Below, one piece after another: positions 53,626 through 62,501 of a stretch of DNA of 64,000 nt (within the stretch, counting starts at the first letter, position 1; each line of letters begins with the position of its first letter). The notes beneath the pieces were generated by a model. It was given only the letters and a program-made list of their open reading frames with translations. It was not told the origin of the DNA and ran no database searches. The translations under genes and the position numbers were made by a program. The stretch is from Oceanobacillus jordanicus (GTDB taxonomy: Bacteria; Bacillota; Bacilli; Bacillales; Amphibacillaceae). The stretch is taken from NCBI RefSeq assembly GCF_022095695.1, contig NZ_JAIFZM010000010.1, positions 1-64,000 on the forward strand, written 5' to 3'.

Positions 53626-54003
53626 ATGGGATTTCTTGATGGGTTATTGGGTAACGCTTCGAATGTGGACAAAGGTGAAATAAAGAGGGAATTTAGCAAA
53701 CTATTTATAGACGGCGAAGAAGTAAACGTAGCATTTAAGGTATTAAGGGACTTATTTATTTTTACGGATAAGCGTCTTATTTTAGTAGATAAGCAAGGGA
53801 TAACTGGCAAAAAAACTGAATTCCACTCCATTCTGTATAAAAGTATCTCGCATTTTAGTATTGAGACAGCGGGGACTTTTGATATGGATGCCGAACTGAA
53901 GATATGGATATCTGGAAATATCGAACCACTTGTGGCAAAGAATTTCAAGAAAGATGACAGCATTTATGATATTCAAAAGGTGTTGGCCGCTGCTTGCGGG
54001 TAA
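53626..54003 (+). CDS. Bacterial PH domain protein
   Basis: A 125-residue protein matching the bacterial pleckstrin-homology (bPH) family. After a short helix (GFLDGLLGN) comes a seven-strand barrel with FTDKRLILVDKQGITGKKTE and the FSIET strand, and a final helix KDDSIYDIQKVLAAA. Such proteins are common in Bacillota and their ligands are mostly unknown. ATTGGAGG precedes the ATG. It is monocistronic and ended by a strong terminator. Confidence 0.85.
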   Translation: MGFLDGLLGNASNVDKGEIKREFSKLFIDGEEVNVAFKVLRDLFIFTDKRLILVDKQGITGKKTEFHSILYKSISHFSIETAGTFDMDAELKIWISGNIEPLVAKNFKKDDSIYDIQKVLAAACG

Positions 54004-54047
54004 TAGAATATATCCGACTATAATCTAATTTCAATATAGATTGCACA

Positions 54048-54095
54048 AAAAGCATGGCTGTTTTTTAAATTATAAAACCAGCCATGCTTTTATTC
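54048..54095 (+). terminator. Terminator after the PH-domain gene
   Basis: AAAAGCATGGCTG pairs with CAGCCATGCTTTT around an 18-base T- and A-rich loop. A second use for the convergent VOC gene at 54139 is likely. Confidence 0.85.
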
Positions 54096-54138
54096 GTTTA
54101 ATTAGTTATCTAGTTGATCATTAAAACTATTAGCTCAC

Positions 54139-54534
54139 TTATTTCGCATTCTCATCTGGTTGATGAATACCAAATGTGTTTCCTTCTGTATCGGTATAAT
54201 ACCCTTGCCACGCCATGCCTGGGAGTGCATATTTGGGCAATGCTACCCGCCCTCCACGCTCTAAAATCTTTGATTCAGTTGAGTCATAGTTCTCTACGTT
54301 CATTGTACAAGCAAATCCATTCAACGCTTGGTTCGATTCTAGAGGTGGCCCTTGGCGCTGCATTAACGCGCCATTAATACCAAGCTCATTATCATCACCA
54401 GTTACAGCACCAGCATAAGGCATGCCAGCATATTCACTCCAGTCCTCAAATGTCCAACCAAATACTTCCCCATAAAACTTCTTTGCCCTCTCCATGTCAT
54501 CTACATGAATCTCGAAATGAACTAATCTACCCAT
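54139..54534 (-). CDS. VOC family protein (glyoxalase/bleomycin-resistance-like)
   Basis: A 131-residue protein of two babab modules. It starts LVHFEIHVDDMERAKKFYGEVFGWTF in line with the family and ends TDTEGNTFGIHQPD. Histidine and glutamate at usual metal positions can be seen in the first and last strands. Members bind or transform small molecules and some confer drug tolerance. AAGGAGG precedes the ATG. It stands alone. Confidence 0.8.
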   Translation of the reverse strand: MGRLVHFEIHVDDMERAKKFYGEVFGWTFEDWSEYAGMPYAGAVTGDDNELGINGALMQRQGPPLESNQALNGFACTMNVENYDSTESKILERGGRVALPKYALPGMAWQGYYTDTEGNTFGIHQPDENAK

Positions 54535-54795
54535 AATATCCTCCTTATTATGAAACGTTTTATCATTCTCTTCCGAATCTAGTACGTCTTCTATTATACT
54601 TATTAATTCAACACTCTTTACCTTTTCTCCTTCCTAACTACTTATAATACTTTCTTAAGTTGTTAGGACTGTTTTCTGTTCTTTTTGGCTGGAATATCAT
54701 ATACATTTATCCCTCTATCTGATTCAATAAATAGAGACTCTTATTAACGTTCTCCCCTATTTTTCTGCAAATAGAAATTATCTATAAAACAAACA

Positions 54796-54827
54796 TTGAC
54801 TCTGTTGTGCACCACATAGTTTAAACT
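54796..54827 (+). promoter_or_regulatory. MerR-type promoter of the regulator/SRPBCC pair
   Basis: TTGACT followed, after 19 or 20 bases, by TTAAAC/TAAACT. The overlong spacer carries TGTTGTGCACCACA, an imperfect dyad. This layout is typical of promoters twisted by MerR regulators. Confidence 0.5.
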
Positions 54828-54848
54828 CGTAGTGAAAGGACAGGCATT

Positions 54849-55199
54849 ATGTATAAAATAAGTGAATTTGCCGAAATAACCGGTTTGACTAAAGAAACAC
54901 TTCGCTACTACGCCGAAGTGAAACTATTAGAGCCAGCTTATATTGATCCACATAATAATTACCGATATTACGATGATGGTAGCTACTTCTTAGCAATTCT
55001 TTTAGGGAAATTAAGGCGATTCGGATTTACCATTCAAGAGATGATTTCTGTTATGGAGGACGAATCGTTCTATCACTTAGAAGATCTGCTAATTCAAAAA
55101 AGGGAAAACATACAGCTAAAAATAGAAGACCTGCGCAAACAAACCGAGGAGATTGATGACTTTTTAGAATCTGGAAGGGAAGATGAAAACGATGATTGA
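54849..55199 (+). CDS. MerR family transcriptional regulator
   Basis: A 116-residue MerR-type protein. The DNA-binding domain begins YKISEFAEITGLTKETLRYY, with the wing NNYRYYDDGSYF, and the rest is the dimerisation helix (RENIQLKIEDLRKQTEEIDDFL). No effector domain follows, so it acts as a small sensor or with a partner. It lies downstream of a promoter with a long spacer, suggesting self-control. It overlaps the SRPBCC gene by 17 bases. Confidence 0.88.
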   Translation: MYKISEFAEITGLTKETLRYYAEVKLLEPAYIDPHNNYRYYDDGSYFLAILLGKLRRFGFTIQEMISVMEDESFYHLEDLLIQKRENIQLKIEDLRKQTEEIDDFLESGREDENDD

Positions 55200-55653
55200 A
55201 TGGAAAGAAGAAACAATAATTGAAAGAGATATTGAAACTGTTTGGAGCTTATTTTCGGATAAAAACATTAAAAAAATCATGCCAAAAGTTGAAGAACATA
55301 CTATAGTGGAAAAGTCAGAAACAGAAGTAGGAGCGAAGCATCAACAGAGCTACCGTGAAGGGAAACGCGTTGAAACGTACATCGTGGAAACCTTAGCCTA
55401 CGAAGATACACCAGACAAGAAACTAAAAACAGTTCGATTTGTAATTGGGAAAGCGTTTGAAGTTAACTTTAGTTTTACCCTGGAAAAAGTGGACGAAAAT
55501 AACACAAAGTTCATATACTCCGGCCATAACAAAGGCATTAACTTCGTCGGCAGGGCCATGATGAAGCTTGCAAACAAAAAAGGAAGCCAAAAAGTTGTTC
55601 ATGAATTTATGGAAAGAGTGAACCAAGAAGCGTTGAACCATACTTCTCACTAA
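55183..55653 (+). CDS. SRPBCC (START-like) domain protein
   Basis: A 156-residue helix-grip protein with a ligand cavity, in the SRPBCC superfamily. IERDIETVWSLFSDKNIKKIMPKV is the usual first helix and strand, and the last helix is KVVHEFMERVNQEAL. These proteins bind hydrophobic small molecules. The start is ATG at 55183, overlapping the MerR gene; an ATG at 55192 is possible. The MerR protein is likely to control it, and a ligand could be shared. Confidence 0.78.
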   Translation: MKTMIEWKEETIIERDIETVWSLFSDKNIKKIMPKVEEHTIVEKSETEVGAKHQQSYREGKRVETYIVETLAYEDTPDKKLKTVRFVIGKAFEVNFSFTLEKVDENNTKFIYSGHNKGINFVGRAMMKLANKKGSQKVVHEFMERVNQEALNHTSH

Positions 55654-55820
55654 TCCAAGATGATACATTTGTCACTCCTATTAATATTCTAGTAATATGA
55701 AATAGCCTAATTCCTTTTTAAAAGAACTGGGCTGCTGCTTTCTATATAATGCGCCATTTAGATGTCGTTCGAGTGAAGATTTATTTCAGAATGACCCGCA
55801 AATAAAAGAAGTCCTAAACT

Positions 55821-56750
55821 TTAACCTGGCTTATTTTTGGTCGGATTTTCTAGGTTATGCTTCAGCTTATCCATTATTTTCAATAACCGTTCGCGTAAAT
55901 AATCAGGGTGAATATCTTCAATTAGTGTACCAAAGGACAAAAGATAACTATCTAGCCATGTGCCAACAGGGAAATTTGCTACAACGGTGTACGAGCCATC
56001 TTTATTTTTCGTAATCATATGGTCGTCAAACTCATCATAGACCCGGTACGCACCTTGAGAAGAAATTCTAATCTTTATCGGTATAGAGGTTTCCCCTATT
56101 TGTTTTTCGGCATCTTTTATCGCATCTTCTGTTGATCTCTTGGTAAATGTTTGATTTGAAACACACACTTGATCCATGCGACTAATTTTAAAGATACGAA
56201 AATCCTCCCTGCCTAAACAATACCCAGAAAGATACCAAGCATTTTTTTTGAATAATAATTGAATCGGCTCTACTTCTCTTACACTTTGCTCACCAAGTGA
56301 GTTAAAATAGCAAAAGTGAACGACAAATTGTTGGGAAATTGCATCTCTTAATAGGATAAATAACTGTTTCTTCTTTCCTCCACTTCCCCATGGAGAAAAA
56401 TCAACATCAATCCAGTTTGTTGTTTGTTTTTTAAACAGCCGAGCTACTTTTTTTAGAATGAGATCTGTATTTGGAAATTCAGTAACAGCTAATGTTTGTA
56501 ATCCTACTAATATGTCTTCTTGTTCATCACTTGTTAACATGGAAGCATTGAAGGAGTATCCCTCTAAAAGAGAAATCCCTCCTCCTCTTCCCTTATTAGC
56601 ATAGATGGGGATTCCTGCCCCACTTAACACATCCACATCTCTATAGATCGTTCTTGTGGAAACCTCAAAGTGCTCGGACAATTCCTTTGCAGTAACCACT
56701 TTTCTATCCAATAAGAGATAGATGATTTCAAAATGCCGACTAATGGTCAT
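55821..56750 (-). CDS. WYL-domain transcriptional regulator (YafY/DeoR-like)
   Basis: A 309-residue regulator. The HTH_11 domain at residues 1-60 includes TAKELSEHFEVSTRTIYRD, and a WYL-type domain follows at about residues 135-205, with FKKNAWYLSGYCLGREDFRIFKI. It is a second member of the family in the window and differs clearly from the one at 8-970. It is the last gene of an operon with a MazG-like and a tag gene. Confidence 0.88.
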   Translation of the reverse strand: MTISRHFEIIYLLLDRKVVTAKELSEHFEVSTRTIYRDVDVLSGAGIPIYANKGRGGGISLLEGYSFNASMLTSDEQEDILVGLQTLAVTEFPNTDLILKKVARLFKKQTTNWIDVDFSPWGSGGKKKQLFILLRDAISQQFVVHFCYFNSLGEQSVREVEPIQLLFKKNAWYLSGYCLGREDFRIFKISRMDQVCVSNQTFTKRSTEDAIKDAEKQIGETSIPIKIRISSQGAYRVYDEFDDHMITKNKDGSYTVVANFPVGTWLDSYLLSFGTLIEDIHPDYLRERLLKIMDKLKHNLENPTKNKPG

Positions 56751-56771
56751 GTGAAATCCTCCTACTTCACT

Positions 56772-57086
56772 TTACAAGAATTGTTCTTCTTTTTTCTTTA
56801 AAAAATTCTCCAATGCTTGTCCACTGTCAATGTCCATTCGCTCTGCCAAAACCATCAGCCACCAAAATGACTCCGCGATTTTATGTTCTAAGTCCGTTTC
56901 TGAATCAGCTCCTGCTGGCCATCTTTCTTGGTTTGCCATTGCTAATCTCCCAACTAGTGCCGCATCAGTTAGAAACGCAAGTGCATCTTCTTCTACTGTC
57001 CATTCAGAGCCATGATATTTTTTCTCGAGTTGATGGTAAGCTTTTCTAATTTGTAACGAACGATTAACTGCGTTATTAAAATCCAT
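56772..57086 (-). CDS. MazG-like family protein
   Basis: A 104-residue helical protein. DLEHKIAESFWWLMVLAERMDID has the layout of a MazG nucleotide pyrophosphohydrolase core, but the full acidic metal set is not obvious. The start ATG overlaps the end of the tag gene by 11 bases and has AAAGGAAG upstream. Its position suggests nucleotide-pool or repair work with the glycosylase. Confidence 0.55.
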   Translation of the reverse strand: MDFNNAVNRSLQIRKAYHQLEKKYHGSEWTVEEDALAFLTDAALVGRLAMANQERWPAGADSETDLEHKIAESFWWLMVLAERMDIDSGQALENFLKKKEEQFL

Positions 57087-57660
57087 TTTCTTTTATCTTC
57101 CTTTCTTTGTTTGAAGTGTGGTACACACAGCTTGTCACGTGGTCATCCACCATACCAATTGCTTGCATAAAGGAATACATGGTTACTGGGCCAACAAATT
57201 TGAATCCCCTTTTTTTCAAATCCTTACTAATCTGGTTTGATAGGTCGGTTTGAGCAGGTATTTGCCCTTCTGAATGCCATTCATTAATTATTGGTTCAAA
57301 ATCAACATAGCGCCATAAAAAATTGGAAAAGCTACCAAACTCTTTTGTTATTTTTATGACCGCTTGTGCATTACTTCTCACGGATTGAAGCTTAGCAATG
57401 TGTTTAATGACATTATATTGTTCCTTTATGTTCGTCAAGTCATTATCCGTTAGATTCGAACAAAAAGTAATATCAAAATTATGAAAAGCTTTTTGATAAG
57501 CCTCTCGTTTAGATAATACAATACTCCAAGACAAACCCGCCTGCGCACCCTCTAATGTCAGCATTTCAAAAATATATTGGTCATCAGTGGTCGGTACACA
57601 CCACTCTTCGTTGTGATACATTCTCATAAGCTGATTATCACCCGGCCATGAACATTCCAT
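57076..57660 (-). CDS. tag: DNA-3-methyladenine glycosylase I (Tag)
   Basis: A 194-residue base-excision glycosylase that removes 3-methyladenine. The zinc staple ligands can be placed: C3 (ECSW), H17 (YHNEEW), and the C-terminal H and C of DDHVTSCVYH. LEGAQAGLSWSIVLSKR and FKFVGPVTMYSFMQAIGMV are family signatures. The ATG at 57660 has GGGGG seven bases upstream, and the ATG two codons earlier is too close. It heads an operon with the MazG-like gene and a WYL regulator. Confidence 0.92.
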   Translation of the reverse strand: MECSWPGDNQLMRMYHNEEWCVPTTDDQYIFEMLTLEGAQAGLSWSIVLSKREAYQKAFHNFDITFCSNLTDNDLTNIKEQYNVIKHIAKLQSVRSNAQAVIKITKEFGSFSNFLWRYVDFEPIINEWHSEGQIPAQTDLSNQISKDLKKRGFKFVGPVTMYSFMQAIGMVDDHVTSCVYHTSNKERKIKENGF

Positions 57661-57834
57661 TTTCATTCCCCCTTCAGTTAGTGATTACTATATCACTTTA
57701 AATAAGACATGTATCTGTCATATTTAAAATGATTAGTCCCACCTTTTGTAAAAATATAAAGGCTCGGGGAATCAAACACCATAAACTCACCGTATCTTCC
57801 TTTTATTATTTTGTTATAGAATACGCATATAAAA

Positions 57835-57865
57835 AGTAACTCGCAAAGCATAGTTTGCGAGCTAC
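57835..57865 (-). terminator. Terminator of the ABC-2 exporter operon
   Basis: AGTAACTCGCAAA pairs with TTTGCGAGCTACT (one mismatch) around a 5-base loop, then TTTTTAT on the minus strand. It lies 36 bases after the permease stop. Confidence 0.85.
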
Positions 57866-57900
57866 TCGTATATACATACTCGATATTTACCCTTGGCTGA

Positions 57901-58656
57901 TTAAGTCCAACGGAAGGTCAATTTTGTTAATAAGAAAATCGCGACGCTGATGATGAGTAAGACGATAACATTTCCATAAATCGGCAAAGCAGCGTCAAGA
58001 TCAAGTAAGACTTGGTGAAAGAGCTCTGTTAAGTATGTGAATGGAATATAATAAGAAATTGTCTTAAACACGTCTGGAAGGATGTGCAGTGGTAACATGG
58101 CACCACTAAGCATGATAAGTGGCATCATTCCAAAACTTAACACTCCTGATGCTAGTTCTGTCTTATTGAATATTCCTCCTAAAAGGAATCCAAATGTTAG
58201 AATCATAACCAATCCTATTAGGCCAATCAATATGAACGGAATGATGTTTCCTAAACTAATCAGTCCCATAAAAAAACCTAAAATAGTAAAAATAAAGATC
58301 TGCATAAACCCTAAAATTAACCGAACTATAATTTGCGAAAAGATAAAAGTAATCTCGTTAAGCGGGGTTGTTCGTAGTGTTTTTAATATCCCTTTCTGTC
58401 TCATTTCAATTAAAGGAACTGAAGTACCCAAAAACCCAACAGACAAAAGAGCAAAAATTAAAATGCCTGGAAATAAGTATTCTATAAAAGACAATCCTAA
58501 CTCTTCAGAGGGGTCTATTACCGTACTCATACCACCGAACATGGCTAAAAAGAAAAACGGGAACAATAAGGTGAAAAAGAAGATTTTTGGTTCCCGAAAG
58601 ATCTCTTTAAGTCCAGTTATAACTAAGTATTTCAAGGCTATTTTATCAATCACCAT
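57901..58656 (-). CDS. ABC-2 type transporter permease
   Basis: A 251-residue membrane protein with six helices and the ABC-2 fold, beginning LKYLVITGLKEIFREPKIFF. RQKGILKTLRTTPLNEITFI is the typical cytoplasmic coupling region. It forms an exporter with the ATPase encoded just upstream. The ATG at 58656 lies one base after the ATPase stop; a TTG at 58665 is possible. The cargo is unknown. Relatives export drugs, antibiotics or lipids. Confidence 0.85.
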   Translation of the reverse strand: MVIDKIALKYLVITGLKEIFREPKIFFFTLLFPFFFLAMFGGMSTVIDPSEELGLSFIEYLFPGILIFALLSVGFLGTSVPLIEMRQKGILKTLRTTPLNEITFIFSQIIVRLILGFMQIFIFTILGFFMGLISLGNIIPFILIGLIGLVMILTFGFLLGGIFNKTELASGVLSFGMMPLIMLSGAMLPLHILPDVFKTISYYIPFTYLTELFHQVLLDLDAALPIYGNVIVLLIISVAIFLLTKLTFRWT

Positions 58657-58657
58657 A

Positions 58658-59431
58658 TTAATCAATCTCCCCTCGTAATGACGAGCCGGTTAGATGAAGG
58701 AATACATCCTCTAAAGTGTCGTTCATTATTTTTCTATTATTCATGATAATTTCTTTTGGCGTACCTGAAGCGACTATCTTTTTATTATGTAGGATAGAAA
58801 CCCGGTCGCAGATTTTCTCTGCTTCTTCCATGTTATGTGTCGATAATAATATTGCATTATGATCTGTCTTCTCTTTTTGTAACACCTTCCAAATTAATTG
58901 TTTTACTTGCGGGTCTATCCCTGTTGTTGGTTCATCTAAAATGATAAAGGAAGGATCCCCAATTAAGGAAAGCGCCACTAATAATCTTTGTTTTTGCCCT
59001 GTAGATAAGCTCTTCACCCGCTTATTCTTAATTCTTTCTAAATCTAATACATTCATAATCTCACTATAAGCTAAAGGGTCTCCATAAAAGCTAGAAAATA
59101 ACTGCATGGTTTCTTCAATTGATAACCTAGGGAATAAGTTAGCTTCTTGTGGTTGTATCCCTACTTGTCTCATTATCTCGTCTCTATTACTTAAAATATC
59201 AAGTCCTCCAACTTTGATGGTTCCTTGATTAAAAGGTCTTAATCCGACCACACATTCAATTAGAGTTGTTTTCCCAATGCCATTTCTCCCTAAGATACCG
59301 TGAATCTCCCCTGGATTGACGGTGAGGGATAACTGATCTAAGACAATATTATCTGCATAATTCTTTGTTAAATTATCCACAATCAAGGAGGGTTCACTCG
59401 GCAAAACTTCTTCTTTTGAAACAATACTCAT
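58658..59431 (-). CDS. ABC transporter ATP-binding protein (ABC-2 partner)
   Basis: A 257-residue ATPase of the DrrA/CcmA class. Walker A is GRNGIGKTT, the signature is SLSTGQKQR (S-T-G instead of S-G-G), Walker B is FIILDEPTTGIDP, and LLSTHNMEEAEKICD is the H-loop. GGAGG precedes the ATG. It and the permease make one operon, ended by a strong terminator. The signature change is seen in other members of this group and need not harm activity. Confidence 0.9.
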   Translation of the reverse strand: MSIVSKEEVLPSEPSLIVDNLTKNYADNIVLDQLSLTVNPGEIHGILGRNGIGKTTLIECVVGLRPFNQGTIKVGGLDILSNRDEIMRQVGIQPQEANLFPRLSIEETMQLFSSFYGDPLAYSEIMNVLDLERIKNKRVKSLSTGQKQRLLVALSLIGDPSFIILDEPTTGIDPQVKQLIWKVLQKEKTDHNAILLSTHNMEEAEKICDRVSILHNKKIVASGTPKEIIMNNRKIMNDTLEDVFLHLTGSSLRGEID

Positions 59432-59828
59432 ATTTATAATCCTCCAACATTATTATATTTCGGGAATACCATACGATCTCAATCCCTAAACAACCCTCCC
59501 CCTGATTGTTTAGTTTATACGTGTAATAATATTAAAAACTTGGAAGCATTCTCAAAGGTTGGTAGGATGTTCTAAGTTGAATAAAAGTGGAAGTTTGGTA
59601 GACATGAAGCAATAAAGTAGTACATAACAAATAGTTAATATTTTAACGTAACTACAAGTTCAATACCGCTATTATATTGTAAATTTTCAAACGTTTAAAC
59701 CCTATAGTTTATTTTAATTACAAGAAGCTCTTCTTTCTCTCGATCAAAACGTGTATTAGTATTTAATATATGTACGTTTTGACAGTATGATAATTAAAGT
59801 TAATATATAATTAAAAAGGAGATCATTT
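59432..59828. other. Intergenic region with the Nudix promoter
   Basis: About 400 AT-rich bases between divergent genes. TTGACA at 59779-59784 and TAATAT at 59801-59806, 16 bases apart, form the likely promoter of the Nudix gene. AAAACGT (59746-59752) and ACGTTTT (59774-59780), with TATTA/TAATA inside, form a dyad that overlaps the -35 and looks like an operator. No coding frame is seen. Confidence 0.5.
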
Positions 59829-60282
59829 ATGGGCTACATAATGGAATTAAGAAAGTTAGTGGGAAGTCGTCCTCTTATAATGGTTGGGGCGTGTGTCATA
59901 TTACTCAATAATGAAAAAGAAATACTTTTACAACTTCGAAATGATAATAAGTGCTGGGGATTAGCAGGTGGCTCAATAGAGTTAGGCGAAACTTTAGAAC
60001 AAGTTGCCAAGAGGGAATTATTTGAAGAGACAGGATTGGTTGCAAAAAGATTAGAGTTATTCCAGGTGTACTCAGGAGAAGAATTCTACTATAAGTACCC
60101 TCATGGTGATGAGGTATATAATGTCGTATCTGTCTATATATGCAGTGAGTTTGAAGGTGAATTAAGGCGTGGAGTAAATGAAGTTCAAGCATTAAAGTTT
60201 TTTAAGTTAGAACGAACTTCCTTAAAATATTAGCCCACCTGATGTGCCTATAATAAATGAATATATTAGTAGTGCCTATTAA
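59829..60282 (+). pseudogene. Nudix hydrolase with a frameshift near the C-terminus
   Basis: The frame from 59829 gives a Nudix protein with the box G-G-S-I-E-L through RELFEETGL intact. It stops after 134 residues at TSLKY. In the next frame the same stretch continues NISPPDVPIINEYISSAY and stops at 60282. That is the usual family ending, and the spacing to the preceding FFKL is exactly right if one A of the run at 60224-60227 is removed. So either a homopolymer sequencing error or a recent frameshift is present. The ATG has AAAAGGAG upstream. Confidence 0.8.
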
Positions 60283-60333
60283 GCTAATGAGTGTTGGAGA
60301 TAAAATGATGATACTGAACTTAATGGGGGAATT

Positions 60334-60894
60334 ATGATTTTAATTATATTTGGACTCTTACTATCTTTTCTTACCGTTATATTGCTATTGATTTTATGTA
60401 CAAGAATAATCGTTTCTTTAATTAAAAAGAAACCTTTTCCTAAAAGATTACTGATTGCAACGTTGTCTGGGATTGTTCTGGTTACTTCAATCTATCTATA
60501 TGAAACGTACTTTTTTACATTCAGTGATATTGATAGAGAATCGACTCAAAAAGGTCCTGGACCATTACTATCACCCACTGGCGCATACACGGCTAATGCT
60601 TATTATGATTTATATGGTGGTGCAGCAGGCGGTGTTAATCTAATGGTGAAAATTACAAACAACAATGAGAAAAATAAAATGCAAACTGTTTATTATAGTG
60701 ATGCAAAAAGCAATATTTCTATAGAATGGCTTGATGAAGATACACTGAACATACTAAATGACAACCCTAATTATCCAAATTCAAATAGAAGTATCGAATT
60801 AGAAATCGGTAAAGAAATTTATCATGATAATGGTTTAGCTTGTAAAAGTTTGTTAATGAAAGACGAATATGAGACCTGCTACCAAAACGAATAA
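60334..60894 (+). CDS. DUF5412 family membrane protein
   Basis: A 186-residue protein with two N-terminal membrane helices at about residues 2-25 and 42-62, then an extracytoplasmic domain. LLSPTGAYTANAYYDLYGGAAGG and VYYSDAKSN are family features of DUF5412. Two cysteines near the end (ACKSLL, ETCYQ) may form a disulfide. The function is unknown. A GGGG sequence precedes the ATG. It lies after the broken Nudix gene on the same strand. Confidence 0.75.
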   Translation: MILIIFGLLLSFLTVILLLILCTRIIVSLIKKKPFPKRLLIATLSGIVLVTSIYLYETYFFTFSDIDRESTQKGPGPLLSPTGAYTANAYYDLYGGAAGGVNLMVKITNNNEKNKMQTVYYSDAKSNISIEWLDEDTLNILNDNPNYPNSNRSIELEIGKEIYHDNGLACKSLLMKDEYETCYQNE

Positions 60895-60910
60895 CTTATT
60901 GAACAAACGT

Positions 60911-60938
60911 GGCTGGGACATAACATCCCAGCCTTTTT
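60911..60938 (+). terminator. Terminator of the DUF5412 gene, within repeat copy C
   Basis: GGCTGGGA pairs with TCCCAGCC around CATAACA, followed by five Ts. It lies 17 bases after the stop codon and is part of the repeat. Confidence 0.8.
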
Positions 60939-61267
60939 AAAACACGAACGATAATAAACTAACTGCTTAATTACCGCTTCGGAAAATACTCCACTTTAAG
61001 TGGGCACGGCCTTAGTCTCGGGCCAACAGGATGTTGGTCACGAAGGCGTTGCCACAGGACGTGGCGATCTTAGCCTTTGATCCTTCTCTATCTTGCGGGG
61101 TCTTCGGACTCGTGCTGTTCCCACTAGAGTCTCCGCATTTTTCCTTCGCTAAAGTGTAATCCAGATACCAAACAATAAGGGGGGGATCCGTGGGTATTCG
61201 AATATTTTCTGTAATACGCCGTTTGAACGTCCATTTTTTTCTTGTTTAATTTTCTTATGTCCCATCC
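60911..61267 (+). repeat. Dispersed repeat, copy C (357 bp, with terminal inverted repeats)
   Basis: This copy matches B over most of its length but lacks about 60 bases that B has at 16639-16699. Its ends are GGCTGGGACATAA and TTATGTCCCATCC, complementary at 12 of 13 positions, so it is a bounded unit. The left end also forms a terminator hairpin. The hairpins with GGA in the loop are kept. It lies between the DUF5412 gene and the DUF3231 gene. Confidence 0.88.
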
Positions 61268-61299
61268 TCTTCGTAATGTGCTATTAAGATCTCGCAAGT

Positions 61300-62304
61300 T
61301 TATTCTTTCGAGTTCAGTTTCTTTCTGTTTACTATAATTGGTGGTTGCTCCATCCAACTATTGTCAATCATAAGGTTCGCTCCATCTTCTACATATAATG
61401 AAACGTCCATTAAACATTTTGCGTATAGTACCCCAATATCTTTTCTTCCGTTTAATGATAAACCATTAGCATACTCTCTTATCTTCATCGAAAACATGTC
61501 AATTTTATGAGCGACCATTAGCTTATCAGAAAATGGAGGTATGGTAGATGCTGTTACCATGTGGTCTAGGTAAGTAGGTGAAGGTAAGTTATCATCATGA
61601 AGTTTCTTTGATAGTAATTCAACATGTTTTTTATTAATAGTTTTTCCACGATCCAAATATTTTTTCACTCTTTTATCTTGCGCGCCTTGGCTAAATCCAA
61701 TAATAAGTGCTTTACTTGTGATGTCATTGTTAATGTTGTCAAATAAATGTGCAACTTCTAGCCCATGAAGTGGCCTTATATCTCCTATATAACCATTTAG
61801 AAAGCTTTGGTCATGAAGAAACTCAGCCTCTTTCGGGTTCGGTACTTTAGGTGCATTCATTAGCTTCCCTTTTGATTGCAAAATATCATTTGTTTTACTC
61901 ATCAATTTAACCGTGTCACTTAGGCTTTCAACAAAAAAGTCTTTTATATCCTTTCTAGTTACAATAGCAATCGCAGCAGTATAAATGCTCATCCCGGCTT
62001 TTCCGGTATACTGTAAATAATACAGGTAGAATTCATCACTAAAAAGTCTCGGTGCCTTTAAGTTTACGTCTTCTTCAGAAAAACCTACTGGTACAGGAAA
62101 ACCCTCTTTTTTAAAGAGGCCTTCTATTTTTTTTACAAACATTTCAGCTAAGCTGAATGCATATTCTAATACCTTTTTAACTTCCTTATCTTCTACATTC
62201 TTCAAATAAAAACGAAGCACACATTTTGCCATTGTATTCCCAGTATATGTCGCCCAAAGTTTTCCCATTTCTGCTGAAGTTAAATTTGAGATACCTGTAT
62301 TCAT
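61300..62304 (-). CDS. DUF3231 family protein
   Basis: A 334-residue helical protein made of two similar halves, as in DUF3231, with each half resembling a four-helix ferritin-like bundle. The halves start SAEMGKLWATYTGNTMAKCV and, after HGLEVAHLFDNI, a second such region. The family is common in Bacillaceae, and some members are linked to spores. No metal site is certain. The ATG is at 62304, but upstream signals are weak (GGAGAA). It stands alone beside repeat C. Confidence 0.8.
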   Translation of the reverse strand: MNTGISNLTSAEMGKLWATYTGNTMAKCVLRFYLKNVEDKEVKKVLEYAFSLAEMFVKKIEGLFKKEGFPVPVGFSEEDVNLKAPRLFSDEFYLYYLQYTGKAGMSIYTAAIAIVTRKDIKDFFVESLSDTVKLMSKTNDILQSKGKLMNAPKVPNPKEAEFLHDQSFLNGYIGDIRPLHGLEVAHLFDNINNDITSKALIIGFSQGAQDKRVKKYLDRGKTINKKHVELLSKKLHDDNLPSPTYLDHMVTASTIPPFSDKLMVAHKIDMFSMKIREYANGLSLNGRKDIGVLYAKCLMDVSLYVEDGANLMIDNSWMEQPPIIVNRKKLNSKE

Positions 62305-62501
62305 AACAAAAATTCTCCAATCAATATATCCTTTTCATATATTGTGAGCTATTTAGTAAATAACATGTACTACCAAGAAAAAACTCTTTTGAAAGAATTA
62401 ATGATGATGGAGGTTTGCACATCTATTAAGGTTCTGCTAGTCATGACAAAAAAATCAGCTTTCTCTACAGCAAATTATAAAAACCATACTTAAATCATGT
62501 T

